From Mesodorylaimus sp. YZB2_4 (taxonomy: Eukaryota > Nematoda > Enoplea > Dorylaimida > Dorylaimidae), in contig JASANH010000781.1 in the NCBI GenBank assembly GCA_030248295.1, forward strand, positions 496,001-560,000: DNA of 64,000 nucleotides. The letters run 5' to 3'. The translations under genes and the position numbers were made by a program. The notes under the pieces were generated by a model. It did no database searches and had not been told where the DNA came from. It was given only the letters and a program-made list of their open reading frames with translations. The stretch's first letter is position 1, and every line of letters begins with the position of its first letter. This document shows positions 1 to 11,100 of this stretch, piece after piece.

Positions 1-2
1 TG

Positions 3-318
3 TTCTTGTTCTCGCATCAGTGCGCGACTAGTTCTGCTGATAAGACTGTAGACCCGGTCGAATTACTGAGTTTTCTTGCACAGATGTCGCTTCGAGGAAG
101 TGCTCTATGGCATTGTGTATATCCAGCTCGAATCTTGCATAACAAATCCTGCACTGCTGCTGGATTATGTTGCCGCATTTTCAAGATGCTCTGTGTGCAA
201 ACGTATGCGCAACAATTTTCAAAAAATGGTTTTGCCGTTGATTTTATTGAAGTTCAAAAATCATGTATCTCTGTGAATCTCATTTTGTTTTTGCAAGAGC
301 AGTTCAAATTACAGGGAA
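3..318 (+). CDS. Candidate exon at the left edge (partial, unknown protein)
   Basis: Frame 3 is open from the window edge and reads a mixed-composition, cysteine-containing peptide (for example VDPVELLSFLAQMSLRG and HNKSCTAAGLCCRIFKMLC) without low complexity. A possible donor (GGAA|gtgaaa) follows position 318 in phase 1. That phase fits the acceptor at 2620, where a short terminal exon reads on in frame. The frame itself stays open to a stop at 378-380, so the donor is a choice of mine. The peptide is alpha-helical in character, but I do not recognise a family. The intron would hold the whole TE block at 461-2480. The alternative is a chance open frame. Confidence 0.35.
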
Positions 319-460
319 GTGAAATTTTCTTCTTGCGAGATCAATGCTGTACAGTAATAATTCTGACAATGAGGTCGTAGGCTATGCAAAATAGAAAACT
401 TAAAAACGAGCCCTCGAATCGCTTCAAGTTGACTACAAGTATTGGCCTATCTGATCCAGC

Positions 461-1318
461 CCAGGGTCGACCGTACCACCGTACCGGGGGGTGGTACGGT
501 ACGGTACGGGTACGGCACTGAAAACAGGCCGGTACGGCCGTACCTCCAGGGTTATGTCAATTTTAAATTTTCCGCGCTTCAGTGATTCGCAGGTGCATGC
601 AGCTTACTTCAAAACAGCTGTTTTTGAGTAGGTATTCGGGAAAGTGTGAAATCAAGAAGATTGTTGCACTTTGATTTGAAATCAAGAAAGTGTGAAATCA
701 AGATAATTGTTGCACTGTACTCTACCGTAGCTGCAGGACTTGCTGGTGTGAATTGAATTTCGTAGCTGGTCTGTTGGGACAGCCAGTTAGGTCTTATCAG
801 CCAATGTCTTCTAAAGTTTCTAAAGTTTACGATTATTGCTACATCGACGACAACGACGAATTACACGCAATTTGCAAGGTCTGTAAGACAAAGATCTCGA
901 GAGGCGGCCCCTCATCTCACTCTGATTTCCAGCGCTGGAAATCAGGTGCTGGAAAGCTGAGAAACCGCATTTTTGGTGGCTAAGAATGTATGCGGGGGTA
1001 ACCATGGAAGTCTTATGCCAGAAATTACCCGAATGCTTCCTTTTGTGAAATGTAATCTGCCAGCAGTTGGATTCAATACGTTCAAATTAGTCTAATACGG
1101 ATGTGTGACACCAGATTCAAACAAGCTAATAAAGTTCTTTTGCTGAACTGTCCGCTTTTGAAATCGAAGCGTAACCAGCTAAGAAAGTTTCTTATTCATA
1201 TGCAGTTAAAGTAAAATTTTGAGTACGGTACGGTACGGCACGTCTGGTACGGTACGGTACGGCCGTACCAGGCCCTTGGTACGGGTACGGTCAAAAAAGC
1301 CGGTACGGTCGACCCTGG
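461..1318. mobile_element. hAT-like non-autonomous DNA transposon with 8-bp target duplication
   Basis: The element begins CCAGGGTCGACCGTACC and ends with its inverted complement (cggtacggtcgaccctgg). It is flanked on both sides by the identical 8-mer GATCCAGC (453-460 and 1319-1326). CAGGG-type ends and 8-bp duplications are the known signature of the hAT superfamily. Subterminal regions (about 470-550 and 1225-1315) are dense in GTACGG/CCGTAC words in both orientations, as expected of subterminal transposase-binding repeats. At 858 bp it is too short to carry a hAT transposase, so it is an internally deleted derivative; it retains a BED-finger fragment. Confidence 0.85.
753..983 (+). pseudogene. 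BED-type zinc-finger fragment inside the hAT element
   Basis: This short frame holds the signature KVYDYCYIDDNDELHAICKV, a CKVC pair, then KTKISRGG. The spacing and the IS.GG after the CxxC match the BED DNA-binding finger at the N-terminus of hAT transposases. The expected His pair further on is not clean (SSHSDFQRW), and the frame stops before any catalytic domain. The inferred first codon is TTG at 753; the ATG at 804 is an alternative. It is best read as the relic N-terminus of the transposase of the parent element, not as a working gene. Confidence 0.6.
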
Positions 1319-1627
1319 GATCCAGCCCTGGATCCTGATCCCAAACCGTTCCAGTCTGGCATCAATCCACCAATCCGTCCGAACTGATCCGCCTCTCTGA
1401 AGGGTGAATCGGCTGATCCAATCCGACTGCTGGATCGGTAACTGGAATCTCTCGCTCTTCATCTGCTGGAAAATGATGAGATGTGGCATACTATAATGAA
1501 AAAATCCCGTTTCTCTCTCAAATCAGCATTTAATCCCGCTGTAGGCGCTGTGTCCTTTGGAGTGGTCTGACAGAGTGACCCCCAGGAAACAGCAAGTTGG
1601 TGAGGATGCAAATTTCAAATATATCGT

Positions 1628-1875
1628 CCCCATCAATCTTATTTTTTGAAGCGGATTGGTCGGATTGAATCGAGATCCAGGCCCATGGTCGGATCTGTCG
1701 ATGCTAGTCTGGCCAATCCGATCCACCACTCCGATTGGTCTGGCTGGATCAGTGGAACAATTGATCCTGCCTGAATGCCAGCATCGACTGATCCGATCCT
1801 ATGCCTGGATCCCCATCCGTTGCAGGGTCTAGATCGGCCCGATCCGATTTGGCTGATAAGATTGGTGGGGATGAT
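1628..1875. repeat. Nested GATCC/GGATTGG-rich palindrome
   Basis: The sequence reads as an imperfect inverted repeat centred near 1750: ccaatctta(t) with a nearby gatccaggc and gtcgatgct on the left, answered by agcatcgac, gcctggatc and ataagattgg on the right. The arms are built from short GATCC, GGATTGG and CCGATC words. It lies inside the larger fold-back but has its own centre, suggesting insertion of one palindromic element into another. Confidence 0.55.
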
Positions 1876-1894
1876 GTGCTTGGTCATCGTCATC

Positions 1895-2215
1895 GTCATC
1901 GTTTACTCCGTACCCAAGCAAATACATGCACTTTACGGGAGGGACACACATAAAATTAATCAAAACTCATACTCATGATAAAGTTACTAAACCCACGAAA
2001 AGTCGACCAAGCGTAATCCCATGGTACAGAGTTCCATAAAACCGTTGCAGAAAACACAAAACTCCGTTTGTAAGACTCGAAATTATGACTCGGAATAACC
2101 AAATGATGTGGTTCACACAATCGCCTGCTAGCACGACAGTCAGATTTGTGTATAAAACGAGAATTCCCAAAATCATCATGCCCATGGTAACGAGTCCTCA
2201 CCAGCCTGCTCTGCT
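1895..2215 (-). repeat. Dispersed repeat, diverged partner at 29155-29480
   Basis: Read on the minus strand this segment shares long blocks with the plus strand at 29155-29480: an atttgtgt..gtcgtgctagcaggcgattgtgtgaa block, an agttttgtgttttctgc block, a taccatgggattacgcttg block and a gtgcatgtatttgcttggg block, in the same order. Peptide frames through it (for example LCEPHHLVIPSH) are not conserved between copies, so I call it a non-coding interspersed repeat. It forms the interior of the fold-back element at 1330-2480. Confidence 0.6.
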
Positions 2216-2619
2216 TCCTGGCAAGCACTCTCTGTCAGACCACTCCAAAGGACACTGGAGAGCTAAGCAGCTCCTGAAATTATACTAAAATGCTGATTTG
2301 AGAGGAAAAACTGGATTTTCTTATCGTAGTATGCCACACTTTTTTTAGCAAATAAAGCGCAAAAAATTTTAGTAACCGATCCAGCAGTTGGATCGGATTG
2401 GATTGGGAGCCAATCCACCCCTGGGATCAGCGGATAGGCTCGGCTGGATCGGTCGATGCTGACCAGAATGGTGCATAAAATTTGCTTTTGTGGAAAAAGA
2501 CTAATCATAGTGCCATTGTCTGCTTTGATTGTGAGTACTCTAAAAGTCCAATCCTGGAGCAAATCTCGAAGACAGATTGTAAAAATGTAAACCTTTTAAT
2601 TCTGTTCTCACTGTTTTAG

Positions 2620-2753
2620 GAAAACTTTTGATCTCAGTCCTCGATTCACTGCCTTATCCATCTGCAGTGTACAAACGGGCAGTTAGACAAGCCATGAAGT
2701 TAGTTCATCGATACACTTGTAGAACTGATCAATCGGAATCAGAAGAGGATTAA
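2620..2753 (+). CDS. Candidate terminal exon, 44 codons, acidic C-terminus
   Basis: A good acceptor (ctgttttag) precedes position 2620. Reading with two phase bases gives KLLISVLDSLPYPSAVYKRA, then VRQAMKLVHRYTC, and an acidic tail ESEED before TAA at 2751-2753. The helical, non-repetitive peptide and the in-phase match to the possible donor after 318 support a real last exon. The family is not recognised. The 2.3-kb intron would contain the hAT and fold-back insertions. Confidence 0.4.
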
Positions 2754-5196
2754 GCTGATTTGCTGCTTGATTCAAATTCACTTGTTTGAAATTTTCTTCT
2801 GCATAAATCATGATAGATAGAACTGTGAAATATTACACTTGTATTTTGCGTATCGATATTCGTTGTCAACTGAAAATCTTTCAAGTCGATTTGGGATTTT
2901 TTCGTTGCACTGTGCAGCTCGCAGACTTTCCTTGTGTTTCCAGAACATTCCTGTTAGCCGTGCGCAACACGTTTCGAACTTGCTGGAAATTCGTTTCGTC
3001 TACGAAGATTAGGTCATCAGCACTTGCATTTTTCGCAATCTAAACTTCGTTCTATCTAAACTTGTCCTGTGAAGCTATTGTTATCATTGTCAGTCTGATG
3101 CATCATTGTACAGCGAGCAGACGAAAAAGGGTGTTTCTGTTAGCCGTGCTGCGGGTAAAAAAGTCTTAGGGCAGGGCATGGTTATAGTATATCCATGGGG
3201 CAGGGGCTAAAAATCTATTACATGAAGGAGCGCAGAAAATACCGATCAAAATGTTTTTGTTTAACTTGGATATATGAAAACTATATTTATAAATTGAGCT
3301 GTTTTTGTGACCTAGCCTGATGGAATTTTTGAAATCCGAACTCCATTTTACCATTTTCCTGTCACGAGTGTGCGAAGACGCTTTCTACCGTAACTTTATT
3401 GAATTTTCAAATTCTGCTTTGACCGTTTTCTTCTATCAATTTTTAAATTTTGAATCGAAATTGGCCCTTTTAGAACCTCGAGTTATAAATTTTTTATGTA
3501 TGTGCACAATCTGGTTAAAATTATCGTGTAAAGAAAGTCCCGCCGGCGCCTGAAGGTACGTATATATTTACATATTAGCCTAATTCACTTGGTCGTTTCC
3601 TAGCTTTTTCTTTGAGAGAAGTTTTATTATTTTCTGTAGGTGCATGTTTTGGGTATCGTTTTTATCATTTCTCGGGATTGAATAACAATTTTCAAAGGGT
3701 CAAGTTCGTATAGTCTAATGATTAGGTGTGTCAATATAATTTCCAAATTACGTATTTTATCTCGCTGTCAGTTTGTGCCCCGTGGAAACGAATCTTAGGC
3801 TGTGCGCTGAGTAAATAGGTACGTAATAGGTCACTCTTTCAGAATCCTTTTTTAGCATAACTCTTTTAGAATCCTTTTTCTGGCGTTCTATTCGGTTATT
3901 TTATTGTTCGTCAGTCTCGTATTTTGTACAAGTCTCTGGTTTTGATCCTTTTCCAAGAAACGTGCACGGTTTACTTCCTAGTATTTCTCCTAGGGCAGGA
4001 CAGTTCACGTGGCTGTCCCTTGCTGATATCTTCGCTTTTGGTTGCCAATAGGATTAGTTTTCCAAACATTGTCGCTTAGAATTTTCTTTGTGACGTCATT
4101 TTGAAAATCTTCAAACCGTGACCAAACATGGCTCGAATGATGTCGAACCGTTTCTGAATTTGGATCGATGGAGTTGCACAAAAAAGTATATTTCAAGTGG
4201 TGGCTTTGGTTTAGGTCTATGAAAGGGTGCGAGTTGTCGGGTCGCAAGGACGGGTGTTCATTAATAGCAAGCGCTCGCGTTCGCCATCGATCGTTGGCCG
4301 GTGGCTGTCTTCAGTCGTCAGTCATGCCGCGCTATCTTTCGGCCTTTTGTCGTGCGCACGGAGCCTACTGCTTACAAGAACCGACCTCTCGTCTCGGCTA
4401 GCGAGCGAACTCAACTCTTCTCCCCGCTGGCTTCGGCTCAGGCTTTATGTTCGTAGAGGGCTTGAAGGATGGCGGTGCGCGGCCAGACCTCGCGGACTCT
4501 GCTTAGCTCGGCCTCGTTCGTAACCTACTTGAGTATTTCCTCATCACCTAACCTCGGACCTAGTCGACCAGCAGGATAGCCAATTCTTCTTCGCCCATCC
4601 TAATTTCTGTTCCATCGAGGCTCGCCAATCATTCGAATGGGCAGTCGAGAAAATGGATGCGTCGTCGATTCCATTCCATCCCATGCTCTTCTACGAGCTA
4701 CCGCTCTTTTGCGTGACTTTTTCCATTTCGCCTTTGACATTGCTCGATTCCTGAATAAGACTACTTTTCTAGGATCTATTTTAGTTTTATTACTTATTCC
4801 TTCCCGAAAAATGAGGAATTAGGTGGGTTTTTTCCGTTAAAATATTCTTTCGAAAAAAGGTTTTAAAAAGTTTTTCAATTTTTTAGAAGTTAGTATTTGT
4901 CACGTTCTTAAAATACTCGCTGTGAGAAAAATAGGTTTTTCGATTCGCTCGCTCGCAGCGCCTCTCGTTTTCCAAGCTTTTATCCACGTATGTATCCTGG
5001 AAAAATTGCTGTTGGCATTAATTTTTTTTCCTCAATTCATTAGGCATTAATTAATATTGCGCGTTTATTTTAACCTTAGGCCCCGCGAAAGATATGCTTA
5101 AAAAAGTTGGCGAAATACATATTGTGACGAGATTTTTTTTTGAAAAGAAAATAAAAACGTTTTAGTTTTTTTGTAGAAGGAGTTTAAACAAAAAAT
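2754..5196. other. Intergenic and upstream region of the Pins gene
   Basis: I see no convincing coding exon here. Two copies of the short motif CTGTTAGCCGTG lie at 2951-2962 and 3137-3148. A CpG-richer stretch at about 4220-4640 is a plausible promoter or 5'-untranslated region for the gene at 5197. An acceptor-like tttttttgtag ends at about 5175, 22 bases before that ATG, so a 5'-UTR intron (or trans-splice site) is possible. Confidence 0.4.
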
Positions 5197-8100
5197 ATGA
5201 ATAATATCCTTCCTACGGCCGCTTGGTCATCGTCGACTCCGTCGTCGGGCTCGGGATCGGCATCGTTCACGATTGCGCCGCCATCGGCGACGCCAATTTT
5301 GCCGCCAACTTCGTCAACGTCCGTCCAAATATCGAGTTCATCGAGCACGATCGGTCCTGACGTGGCGAGTGGACGATGCGTGGAATTGGCATTGGAAGGC
5401 GAACGACGATGTCGAAATGGGGATACCAAAACGGGCATTGTATATTTGGAAGATGCGTTAGCCATCGGCACCGACGATTTGCGTACGTTGAGCGCCATTT
5501 ATAGCCAATTGGGTAACGCGTATTTTTATATGAACGATTATATCAAAGCCTTGGAATATCATAGACACGATTTAACATTGGCGAGGTGAGGTTTTTTAAT
5601 TTGGATTCATTAAGGGTTTTAATATTTTTTTTTCTTAGAACCGTTGGTGATAAAGTTGGCGAAGCGAAAGCTAGCGGAAATTTGGGGAATACGTTAAAAG
5701 TTTTGGGAAAATTTGACGAAGCTATACTTTGTTGTCAACGACATTTGGAAATTTCGAGAGAATTCGGGGATAGGGTAAGAAAAATGAGGATTTTTTAGGT
5801 TGTTTAGTTGAGTATTGGTTTTTTTTTAGATCGGCGAAAGTCGAGCATTATACAACGTAGCCAATGTGTATCACGCCAAAGGCAAACATATCGGTCGTTT
5901 ATCGCATAGTGAAGCGGGCGAATTTCCGTCCGAAGTACGAGCTTGTTTGCAAAAAGCGGCTGAATATTATGAGTAAGTCATTTTTCCCGCTTTTTCAATT
6001 TAAAGTTTTTGGGGCGGATTTGTGTTTCATATAAAACGCTCGTTTTCTATGAAATCATAATCTTGCTGTGGATGGGACGGGGGGGGGGGGGGGGTCCTGG
6101 CTGATTCTGGTCGTTCGAGGGGTGGGTCGATTTGTGGGATCTGTTCGGCTAGGGGGGGGGCTTGTTAGCTTGCCCCATTTTGCCATCGACTAAGATTGAT
6201 CCGGATGCCTCCTTGATTGTGTAGCGTTCGAAGGCGTGTTTCACAGTCTTCTTGGCGGAGCTGGAAGTTTGTCGGCCCTGAGTTCAGCTCTGGCCGTCTC
6301 AGAACGTGGTGAAGTTCTCTGCGCCTTGCACGCCTGGTGGTGGGTGACTCATGCTTCATCCCTCGGGGGTCCATAAACGAGGGTCCTTATGGGGCGGGAG
6401 GCTCTCGCATTCGGGTCCCCTAACGGAGCACGGGCTGCGCCGACATCGCGGGGTAGCGACTAGCACGCACCCTTGCCCGGCATGCATCCCGAATTGAACC
6501 CTTGTCGCAAGGAAAAGGGGGGTAACCTCCCTGTTGGGCCAGCCAGGACAGTGAATCCTTTCTTGCAACCTCCCTACCCCACCTCAGGTCCAGCAGGAAG
6601 AAAGAAAGCAAGCAAGCAAAAGCTGTCAAAGTGTATGTGGGCTGGACCAAGCCCTGGCCTCCAAGCACAGGCCAATTGTTCAGCCAGCGTACAGTACTCT
6701 ATGTAAACAGTCATACAACTCACTCGACCCAAACCTGACCTGTCTCACACGCGATCTGATCTGATCTCTACCCCCCTCACCCAACCGACCTTGCCCACAC
6801 TTGCCCCCTCGCCCGCGGGTAAAGCGCCAAAATCCACCCTTCCCTGGACCGACCATGATTGGTAAAAGAAACGGTCAATCCGAGATGCATGCTGGGCAAT
6901 AACGCGTGTTAGTCGCTACTTCACAATGTCGGCGGTCACCCCATGAGGTAATCATACCCAGCCCGTGCCCCGTGAGGGGACCCGGACTCGAGAGCCTCCC
7001 GCCCCTTAAGGCCTCTCCTGGTTTATCGACCCTGGACGGATGAAGGATGAGTCACCCACCGCCAGACGCAGAGTTTACAAAGCTCTTTAGGTGGCGGGAG
7101 TTGAACCCAGGCCGACTGGTTTCCAGCTCTGCCAAGCAAACTGTGATGCGCCTTTGGCCGCTATAGGCGCGAATGAATACTCATCCCCAGAAAGTTTGTA
7201 CGTGTACACATTTTTGCCATCATTACAAAATCCTAAAATGTACATAAATTTTGACAATTTTAGGTGAGCAATCCCCCCCCCCCCCCCCCCCCCCCCCACC
7301 TGAAGGAGTTGGCTGTGTGACCTGACGAGATTTTTTAGAAAGAGCAAATAAATTCTGTATTTTTTCTTTTGTTTCAGGCAAAACTTGACGATTGTGCAAG
7401 AATTGGGCGATCGTGCTGCCGAAGGGCGAGCATGCGGGAATCTTGGAAATACTTATTATTTATTGGGTGACTTTTTCAACGCCGTCCAATATCATAAAAA
7501 CGTAAGTTTAAATGAAATTTGTGACTTTATAAATTTAGTCGAGTAATTAATTAAAAATTGAATTTTTTGGCGAATGAAAAAAATTCTTGTAATTAATTAA
7601 GAGGTGGATATTTGTCATTTAAAGTCGAATACAAATTTTTTTGTTTGCCTATTAGCTATTGGTTTTTTAATTGTTTTTGTAAGTTTTTGCAAATCAAATA
7701 TTTTGTTTTTCAGCGTCTAAAAATTGCCCAAGAATTCGGCGATAAACCGGCCATGAGACGAGCCTATTCGAATTTAGGCAATGCGCATGTGTTTTTGGGT
7801 GAATTCGAAGAAGCTATCGAATATTATCAGTAAGTGAGCGCGTGAATGCCGTTGAAGATGTGCCGAGCATAATTGACGTATGTTATACCCCCGTGTCATA
7901 TGATGACGTAGTCGGGGGGGGGGGGGGCAGGGAGGAAGGAAGCTTTCTTTGGGTTATGAAATAAGAATAGAAGACTAGCAAATGAGTCGGTCGGGTTGGA
8001 ACGGACGGAACTTGTAGTGCACGCACATTGGACAAGGATCGATGCGAGTCCGGGCGGATGGGGTCCGCTCCTTAGTCTTGGGCCAAGAAGCAATGTGCGT

Positions 8101-11100
8101 TCGTCTTGGTCCTCTTTTATGAGCTACTTGCGTAATCTGGCCGCGGGGCTCGGTCGGAGATCAATTGTGAAAGGGAGGGCGGATAGAGTCTAATTAAAAT
8201 TCGCTTATGCACGTATACTTTTTATGGACGAACTTGGTCCGTGACTGAGGGTGAGGCTGTTGATGGGATGGATATCAGCCACTGTAGGTTGCAGGGGGCT
8301 TGGTCCCCGGGGTGGTCAGATAGACAGTGTGCGAGTTAGTCTTCTATGTTTGAAGGGGCAATAACAAAAGGAGGCTGGTGGATATGGAAATACAAATGAA
8401 GTGTTTTCCGTCTTCGACGAAGGCACATGAGCGGCTTTTTGTACGAGCCTTATAAGGGATGCGTAATTTGTTTTTCTAATGTTCATTGGAGAAGAAAGGG
8501 AGGAAAAAGAAGCTCGAACTTGTATTCGTTCGCTCGACTGCACTCGCGTTTCGTATTTGGAAAAGCGAAAAATAGGCGTTGCGAGACGTTGGATTACTGT
8601 AGGGAGTAAAGGGGGGACGTAAATTTTGTGAAAGTGCATCGTGTCTTGACATTTGGAAATAAAATAGGCAGTTTTGTAATTGAATAATGTGCTTTATTGG
8701 TTTTTAGGCTAGCATTGGCGATTGCAGTGGAATTGCGAGATCAGGCCACCGAAGCGCAGGCGTGTTACTCGTTGGGGAATACGTGCACGTTGCTCGGAGA
8801 ACATTCGCAAGGTCAGGGTTTTTTGACCAAGCGGGAGGGCGTGTAAGAAAATGAACAGTGAACGTGTTTTAAAAAAAACATGCAGAAAACCGTATTTAAA
8901 AAAGCGAGAACAAAGACATGCATGCTGAAATTTTAAAATTCGAAGAGGCGGGAAATAAGCAACTTTGAAAATTTAAACATGATGGCGGGAAAATCATGGT
9001 TGGTGCAGCTGTTATTGATCGTGAGGGGAAAAAATGGGTGGCATGGATGATGGAGAAGGAATCTGGCAAAAAAATTGGAAATTTGAAAAAGGCGGGAAAA
9101 GAGAATTTTGAAATTTCAAACATAGATTATGGTGGCGGGTAAAATCTTAATGGGTTAGTTCAAGAACAGAAAAATCAATAGCGACGAGCAGTATTAAATT
9201 TAAGTCGCACCAAAACATCATTAGATTTAGGCGATGAAGGACGAATTCTGGTGAAATCAGTATGCAGTTTTTTTCTACTATTTCAAATCTCAGGTTTAGA
9301 AAATGCAAAAAAACTGCATATGTGAGCGTTCAGAGAATCAAATTTTTGAATGCAGGAAACTGAGTAGTTTTAAATTCAAGCTTCTGATGGCGGGAAATAT
9401 GTTATGAGTGTGGCTAAAAATTTAAATCCATGGGCAATCTTTGAAAAGAAAATGCAAAAATGATAAAAATTTTTGTGGAGAAAACGAAAGTATGGTTGTG
9501 ATTTTCGAACTTATACAGATTCAGTGTAGTTACAGATTTCAGAATTTGAACTGCATATGGCGGGAAAATAAAAGGTTCTGCAAAAAGGCGTGTAAGTTGG
9601 ATAATATTAAATTTTGAATGTAGAACGATGAAGTAACTGGGTGAAAAACTTTACCCTTTAGCGGGATTCGAACCCCCAGCCCTGAGGGCTAATGCTAATG
9701 TTCATCAACAGTTTCCTAGCGTGTAAGCAGGAAAATATTGATGAAAGAATATACTAGCAATCTAATTTTTAGCGTCTTTTCATTGAAATGGTTCTATTCT
9801 AAAATGTGTGCGCTTTAAATTCAAATTTAAAATGGCGGAAAAATTGTGTCTGGAATGTAAAAGAATCAAATTTAGAAAGGTGGGAAAGTTTTTTTTAAAA
9901 TCACGTCCCGACTATTCGTAGTTGCTGATCGACGTCGACGGATAGGTGCATAGGCATTGACCCTTTGAGGGCTGGTCTGTTTGGCAATCAGTGGGTGCAT
10001 TGTCGAGGACATAAAAGGCCTGGCCTGTGTCTATATTTGGCCAGGGAGAGTGGCAAGGCGCGCCTGGATTGACTTGTTGACTGTATATTATTTGTGTTTT
10101 ATTGTTTAGCTATCGGATTTCATTTGCGACATTTGAAAATTGCTCGCCTATTGAAGGATCGAGTTGGTCAAGCGCGTGCTGCTTGGTCGCTAGGCAACGC
10201 GTTCACGTCGCTCGGGGAACATTCCAAGGCATTGTATTTTGTGACTGTGCATTTACAATTATCCAGAGAAGTAAATCGTTGAGATTTAGAATTTAGATAA
10301 TGAAAGAAAGTGAGTATTTTTTTGTGCTTAGATCGGGGACCAAAATGGCGAAATGGTGGCTGAACAGAATTGGTCGGATTTGGTTCAAATTCTTGGTCCG
10401 TCGCCATTGCCGGATAATTCTGCCGATCCTGAGCCAATCGATTTCTCTGATGTGGATGTTGGTGAGTGGTATTTTTTATGATTTTAATTTAAATGGGAAA
10501 GATGGAATGGTGAATGTTTGTCGTAGGAATTCGTCGAACGAGAGGTTTGGATGGATTCTTCACTCCATATTCGGACGATCATAACGCATCGGCGTCGATG
10601 CAGTCGGTGGCCAATGGATATTCGAACTCGAAATATAATAATAGCGCAGTTCGATCAAAGTCGACCAAGGATGCGGAAATGTCCACGTCGTCGTCGTCGT
10701 CGTCGCAGTTTAGACCGAAGATGATGGTATGTTTCCGGGGGCTGATGAAGTCGTATCTGAAACCATATTTTACTCAGCTCAGGGAAAAATGACTAGGTGG
10801 CTATGCTATTCGAAAAAGGTTCCCTTATACTTAGTTTGGTGTGTAAAATATGGTTTAAGGCGAGGGTTTCGTGGATGTGGATCTGATAGGGTTTTTAATT
10901 TTAGATATCGCCAGAGGACGGCTGGGATGAAGAGTCGTTTTTCGAATTACTGACACGAGCTCAAAGTAAACGTATGGACGATCAACGTTGTGATCCGAAG
11001 GCATTGCTTGAGAACAAGGAGAATCGGCCGCGTGTGCGGGCAACGGACGGTGTTCGAGGTGTGTAAGATTTTGTTGTGTCATTCCTAACTTGCATGCTTG

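Larger units (their letters stand above)
1330..2480. mobile_element. Fold-back element, arms about 1330-1575 and 2230-2480
   Basis: The outer arms are inverted copies of each other. gtgtcctttggagtg (about 1550) pairs with cactccaaaggacac (about 2240). The block gtggcatactataatg..caaatcagcattta pairs with aatgctgatttgagag..gtagtatgccacac. GATCCAGCAGTTGGATCGG at 2379 pairs with ccgactgctggatcgg at 1425. Arms of about 240 bp with a 650-bp interior and no clear coding capacity fit a fold-back or large MITE element. A diverged single-arm copy lies near 18671-18790. The interior contains a second, nested palindrome. Confidence 0.65.

Noticed and set aside
1196-1899. Minus-strand frames in the GATCC/GTACGG repeats
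   Set aside because: They are translations of repeat words and palindrome arms.
4227-4523. 98-codon frame upstream of Pins
   Set aside because: Its composition follows local GC-rich DNA and it has overlapping alternative frames; promoter/UTR is likelier.
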